From the NCBI RefSeq assembly GCF_000826085.1, contig NZ_CCYM01000002.1:124001-188000 (forward strand): a stretch of 64,000 bases of DNA. Direction: 5' to 3'. Below the pieces are notes generated by a model. It was given only the letters and a program-made list of their open reading frames with translations, did no database searches and was not told where the DNA came from. Below are positions 60,331 to 64,000 of this stretch, piece by piece. A program made the position numbers and the translations under genes. Source of the DNA: Nigerium massiliense (GTDB taxonomy: Bacteria; Actinomycetota; Actinomycetes; Propionibacteriales; Propionibacteriaceae). Numbering within the stretch: the stretch's first letter is position 1; the number at the start of each line of letters is the position of its first letter.

Positions 60331-61854
60331 TCAGAAGAAGCCGAGCTTATCCGGCGAGTAGGAGACGAGCAGGTTCTTCGTCTGCTGGTAGTGGTCGAGC
60401 ATCATGAGGTGGTTCTCGCGGCCGATGCCAGACTGCTTGTAGCCACCGAACGCGGCGTGCGCCGGGTAGTGGTGGTAGCAGTTCGTCCACACGCGCCCGG
60501 CCTTGATGGCCCGGCCCATCGTGTAGGCGCGGTGGGTGCTGCGCGACCAGACGCCGGCGCCCAGCCCGTAGAGGGTGTCGTTGGCGATCTGCAGCGCCTC
60601 GGCGTCGTCGGCGAACTTCGTCACCGAGACGACGGGGCCGAAGATCTCCTCCTGGAAGATGCGCATCGAGTTCACGCCCTCGAAGACCGTCGGCTCGATG
60701 TAGTAGCCGCCCGACAACTCACCGCCCAGGTCGACGGGATTGCCGCCGGTGAGGATCTTGGCGCCCTCCTGCTTGCCGATGTCGAGGTACGACATGATCT
60801 TCTCGTACTGGTCGTTGGACGCCTGCGCGCCCATCATCGTGTCGGTGTCGAGCGGATGACCCCGCTTGACCGCCTCGACGCGCTTGATGCCGTCCGCGAC
60901 GAACTCGTCGTAGATCGACTCCTGGATGAGCGCGCGGCTGGGGCAGGTGCACACCTCTCCGTTGTTGAGCGCGAAGAAGGCGAAGCCCTCGAGCGCCTTG
61001 TCGTAGAAGGCGTCCTTCTTGTCGGCGATGTCCTCGAAGAAGACGTTCGGGCTCTTGCCGCCGAGCTCCAAGGTGACCGGGATGATGTTCTGGCTGGCGT
61101 ACTGCATGATCAGCCGTCCGGTGGTGGTCTCGCCGGTGAACGCGATCTTGGCGATGCGGGGGTTTGATGCCAGCGGCTTGCCCGCCTCGACGCCGAAGCC
61201 GTTGACGATGTTGACCACGCCGGGCGGCAGCAGGTCGCCGATGAGCTCGATGAGTTTGAGGATCGACCACGGCGTCTGCTCGGCCGGCTTCAGCACGACG
61301 GCGTTGCCGGCGGCCAGCGCCGGGGCGAGCTTCCACACGCCCATCAGGATCGGGAAGTTCCACGGGATGATCTGGCCGACGACGCCGAGCGGCTCGTGGA
61401 AGTGGTAGGCGACGGTGTCCTCATCGAGCTGGCTGAGGCGGCCCTCCTGGGCGCGAATCGCGCCCGCGAAGTAGCGGAAGTGGTCGATCGCCAGCGGGAT
61501 GTCGGCGTTCAGGGTCTCGCGGACGGCCTTGCCGTTGTCCCAGGTCTCGGCAACGGCGATGTCTTCGAGATTCTCCTCCATGCGGTCGGCGATCTTGTTC
61601 AGGATGACCGCGCGCTCGGCTGGGGACGTCTTGCCCCAGGCGTCCGCGGCCGCGTGCGCGGCATCGAGGGCTTTCTCGATGTCCTCGGCGGTGCCGCGGC
61701 CCACCTCGGTGAAGGCCTGCCCCGTGACAGGCGTGATGTTCTCGAAGTACTCGCCCTTGACCGGATCGACGAACTCGCCGCCGATGTAATGCCCGTAGCG
61801 AGATTTGACCTCAATGCCGGAATCGGAGGATCCCGGAGACGCATAGACGGTCAT
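60331..61854 (-). CDS. NAD(P)-dependent aldehyde dehydrogenase (ExaC/acetaldehyde type)
   Basis: 507 aa. [21 protein letters not shown] (coenzyme site), [11 protein letters not shown] (general-base Glu near 264) and [11 protein letters not shown] (catalytic Cys near 302) are intact. It oxidises short aliphatic aldehydes. The ATG with GAGGGGAG upstream gives MTVYASPGS; longer frames reach an upstream ATG without a ribosome site. It is followed by DUF779, forming the common DUF779-ALDH pair. Confidence 0.95.
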   Translation of the reverse strand: MTVYASPGSSDSGIEVKSRYGHYIGGEFVDPVKGEYFENITPVTGQAFTEVGRGTAEDIEKALDAAHAAADAWGKTSPAERAVILNKIADRMEENLEDIAVAETWDNGKAVRETLNADIPLAIDHFRYFAGAIRAQEGRLSQLDEDTVAYHFHEPLGVVGQIIPWNFPILMGVWKLAPALAAGNAVVLKPAEQTPWSILKLIELIGDLLPPGVVNIVNGFGVEAGKPLASNPRIAKIAFTGETTTGRLIMQYASQNIIPVTLELGGKSPNVFFEDIADKKDAFYDKALEGFAFFALNNGEVCTCPSRALIQESIYDEFVADGIKRVEAVKRGHPLDTDTMMGAQASNDQYEKIMSYLDIGKQEGAKILTGGNPVDLGGELSGGYYIEPTVFEGVNSMRIFQEEIFGPVVSVTKFADDAEALQIANDTLYGLGAGVWSRSTHRAYTMGRAIKAGRVWTNCYHHYPAHAAFGGYKQSGIGRENHLMMLDHYQQTKNLLVSYSPDKLGFF

Positions 61855-62039
61855 GACTGCTCCCCTCATTGGTGCGGTTGGCGGCACTGTGCCTTGCAAA
61901 CGTCGTTCTGGCTAGGGGGCGAGAAGACTGTGACGTCATCGTCACCGCGGCGGCCCTTTCGGGTGTGCGCCGCCCGCGGGAGGGAAACCGCGGCTCGGGC
62001 CGTCCTACAGTGGGCTCGAACCCGATTCCGGAGGACGCC

Positions 62040-63104
62040 ATGCCGTACCCGCTCGCCCTGCCGCCGTCCCTGCGCCCGCTGGTGCCCGATGATCTGGTCG
62101 CCGACCCGGCCGAGTGCCCGCCCGTGCGCTGGGGCATCCTCGGGGCGGGCACCATCGCCGCGGCGTTCGCCCGGGACGTCCGGCGCAGCGGCGCCTCGGT
62201 CGAGCTGGTGGGCTCCCGGGACGCCGACCGGGCCGCCGCGTTCGCGTCCGAGCACGGGGTGCCCGGCTCCGTCGGCGGGTACGACGCGCTCGCCGCGTCC
62301 GACCGCATCGACGCCGTGTACGTCGCGACCCCGCACTCCGAGCACCGCCGCTGCGCCCTGCTGGCCCTCGAGGCCGGCAAGCACGTGCTGGTCGAGAAGG
62401 CGTTCGCCCGCAACCGCGAGGAGGCCGTCGAGATCATCGAGGCGGCCCGGTTCGCCGGGCTGTTCGCGATGGAGGCCCTGTGGTCGCGCTTCCTGCCCCA
62501 CCATCGGGTGGCCCGGCATCTCGTCCAGACGGGCGCCCTGGGCGACCTCGTGCAGGCCTGCGCCGACCTCGGCGATCGGCTGGCCGACGTCCCCCGCATG
62601 CACGACCCCGCACTCGCCGGCGGCGCGCTGCTCGACCTCGGCGTCTACCCGATCTCGCTGCTGCAATCGCTGTTCGGCACCCCTGACGAGGTGCACACCG
62701 ACGGAACGCTCTACCCCACCGGCGTGGACGCCTCGTCGATCGTCGTCATGCGCCGGGGGGATGCCCGCGCGGTCGCCGCGTCCACGATGCTGGCCACCAC
62801 CTCGAACAGCGGCTGGGTCTCCGGCACCCGCGGGCGGCTCCGTTTCCCGGCCCCGTTGCACAGCCCCGGCCCGCTCGAGGTGACCCTCGGCGACGCCGCG
62901 CCCGTCGTCGTCCACCCGCCCGTCGCGGGCGGCTACCAGTTCGAGATCGCCGAGGCATCGCGCTGCGTCGCGGCCGGCTTGCCCGAGTCGCCGATCATGC
63001 CGCACGCCGACACCCTCGACGTCATGACGATCCTGGACGACGCGCGTGGCGCCCTCGGCGTGGTCTACCCGGGCGAGGGCGGCCTGGCGCCCCAGACGGT
63101 CTAG
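62040..63104 (+). CDS. Gfo/Idh/MocA family oxidoreductase
   Basis: 354 aa. Rossmann motif GILGAGTIAAAFA, AVYVATPHSEHRRCALLALEAGKHVLVEKAF (EKA in place of EKP), and the C-terminal beta-sheet substrate domain with GGALLDLGVYPISLLQ. NAD(P)-dependent oxidation of a sugar, polyol or dihydrodiol-like compound; the MEALWSRFLP stretch is found in dihydrodiol-dehydrogenase-like members. The start ATG follows CGGAGGA. The next gene follows after 9 bases. Confidence 0.9.
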   Translation: MPYPLALPPSLRPLVPDDLVADPAECPPVRWGILGAGTIAAAFARDVRRSGASVELVGSRDADRAAAFASEHGVPGSVGGYDALAASDRIDAVYVATPHSEHRRCALLALEAGKHVLVEKAFARNREEAVEIIEAARFAGLFAMEALWSRFLPHHRVARHLVQTGALGDLVQACADLGDRLADVPRMHDPALAGGALLDLGVYPISLLQSLFGTPDEVHTDGTLYPTGVDASSIVVMRRGDARAVAASTMLATTSNSGWVSGTRGRLRFPAPLHSPGPLEVTLGDAAPVVVHPPVAGGYQFEIAEASRCVAAGLPESPIMPHADTLDVMTILDDARGALGVVYPGEGGLAPQTV

Positions 63105-63113
63105 CCTGACCCC

Positions 63114-64000
63114 ATGCGCCCTGTCGATCTGCCGCTGTTCACCTCCGTCTCCGCCCCGTTCGTCGCGCCGGACCACGCGTGGGCGGTCGTCTCGGTCACC
63201 CACCCCGACCTGGCGGCGGACGCCTACGTGGGCCAGCTGTGGCGCGTCGACCTGACCGGCGAGCGCGAACCGCGCCGGCTCACCCGCGGCTTCAGCGACG
63301 TCCGCCCCCGGGTGTCCCCGGACGGCTCCCTCGTCGGGTTCCTGCGCTCCCAGCCGGGCGGTGCACCCCAGGTCCACATCCTGCCGACGGACGGCGGCGA
63401 GGCCGTCCAGGTGACGGACCAGAAGCTCGGCGTGCTCGAGTTCGAGTTCTCCCCCGACGGCGGCACGATCGCGTTCATCGCCCGCGTCCCCGAGGACGGC
63501 CGCTACGGCACCCTCGAGGGGGTCGAGGCCCGCGCCGAGGACCCGCGGCACATCACCACCCTCAAGTACTCCGCCAACGGGCTGGGCTGGACGAACGACC
63601 GCCGCCGGCACGTCTTCGTCGTCGAGACCCCCGACCCGTTCGGCGCGCCCGCCGTCACCCCGGTCGGACGCGCCGCGCGCGACCTGGGCACGGACACCCC
63701 GCCCTCCGCTGTGCCCGACGCCCGGCAGATCACGGACGGCGACTACGACCACTGGGCGCCGTGCTTCACCCCCGACGGCCAAGCGCTCATCGTCACCTCC
63801 GCCCGGCACGAGACCCGCGACCTGGACCTCGTCACAAATCTGTACCGGCTGCGCAAGGGCGACGACCCCACCCTCATCGAGACGCCGTCGACCGCGGACG
63901 ACGCCTGCTTCTCCGCCGACGGGCAGACCCTGTTCTTCATCGGCGAGGACCTCGGCGCGGACGGCCTCGACTTCGTCGGACACTCCGCAGGAGTCTTCGC
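63114..64000 (+). CDS. S9 family prolyl oligopeptidase, N-terminal beta-propeller (3' truncated by window edge)
   Basis: 295 residues are visible, all of the beta-propeller: repeated RVSPDGSLVGFLRS, FSPDGGTIAFIAR, FTPDGQALIVTS and FSADGQTLFFIG blades. The catalytic alpha/beta hydrolase domain would lie past the window. The ATG (MRPVDLPLFTSVSAP) is 9 bases after the oxidoreductase stop. It cleaves peptides of limited size, by family knowledge. Confidence 0.85.
   Translation, partial: MRPVDLPLFTSVSAPFVAPDHAWAVVSVTHPDLAADAYVGQLWRVDLTGEREPRRLTRGFSDVRPRVSPDGSLVGFLRSQPGGAPQVHILPTDGGEAVQVTDQKLGVLEFEFSPDGGTIAFIARVPEDGRYGTLEGVEARAEDPRHITTLKYSANGLGWTNDRRRHVFVVETPDPFGAPAVTPVGRAARDLGTDTPPSAVPDARQITDGDYDHWAPCFTPDGQALIVTSARHETRDLDLVTNLYRLRKGDDPTLIETPSTADDACFSADGQTLFFIGEDLGADGLDFVGHSAGVF

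Overview
The window is about 64 kb of a high-GC (roughly 70%) chromosome from an actinomycete. Evidence for this: purine genes beside DoxX, LemA, YwiC and DedA proteins; a dnaK-grpE-dnaJ-hspR operon with HspR (HAIR) operators; an XRE regulator resembling mycobacterial Rv0474; frequent GTG starts; many 4-base ATGA/GTGA gene overlaps; and a cobalamin cluster under a B12 riboswitch. A member of the Propionibacteriales is my best guess, from overall gene content only. I see no rRNA, tRNA, CRISPR array, intact insertion sequence or prophage. Nearly everything is chromosomal housekeeping and metabolism, with a few scars and small accessory loci.

Left part (1-25 kb). A truncated BadF/BadG sugar kinase is followed by purine genes purC, purB, purD and purA on the minus strand, interleaved with a DoxX protein and an L,D-transpeptidase. 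Next come an MFS exporter and a TetR regulator coupled to a deleted ABC transporter, of which only half an ATPase and the tail of a permease remain. This scar runs in frame into a UvrA-like protein. Then follow a hydroquinone-reductase-type GST with a small zinc-ribbon protein, an FGGY kinase facing a glycerol-1-phosphate-dehydrogenase-like gene, class II aldolase, a dedA-trmH-membrane protein operon, a YwiC-like protein, an RsmC-type methyltransferase, lemA, pyrE and a spermidine-synthase-like gene.

Middle (25-44 kb). thiC with its TPP riboswitch sits between clpB and a COG2345-type regulator. It is flanked by a remnant of the clpB 3' end on the regulator side and a remnant of the regulator on the clpB side, so it looks inserted. 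clpB carries one HspR operator. Divergent from it are two tandem, nearly identical microprotein genes (30 and 28 codons), the least explained coding element here. Further on lie an alkyltransferase-like protein, a CBM48 protein with a lysine/alanine-rich tail, an ABC exporter, a sugar porter/PfkB kinase pair, a lipoprotein, a divergent GpsA-like dehydrogenase, and dnaK-grpE-dnaJ-hspR under three HspR operators. clpB and dnaK thus form one HspR regulon, with its repressor encoded in the window.

Right part (44-64 kb). An amidohydrolase precedes a B12 riboswitch, a short leader ORF and cobD-cobQ-cobO-cobB/cobC, all overlapping by a few bases; the last gene fuses a CobB amidase to a CobC-type PLP enzyme. 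After that come a lipoprotein, a CBM48-GH13 glucan enzyme, an XRE regulator with a helical acidic protein and repeated GCTARC-N4-GYTAGC sites facing a membrane-anchored hydrolase, a methyltransferase, msrA, an OB-fold protein with octapeptide repeats, an apparently leaderless mazEF-type module, DUF779 plus aldehyde dehydrogenase, a Gfo/Idh/MocA oxidoreductase, and the start of an S9 peptidase that runs off the end.
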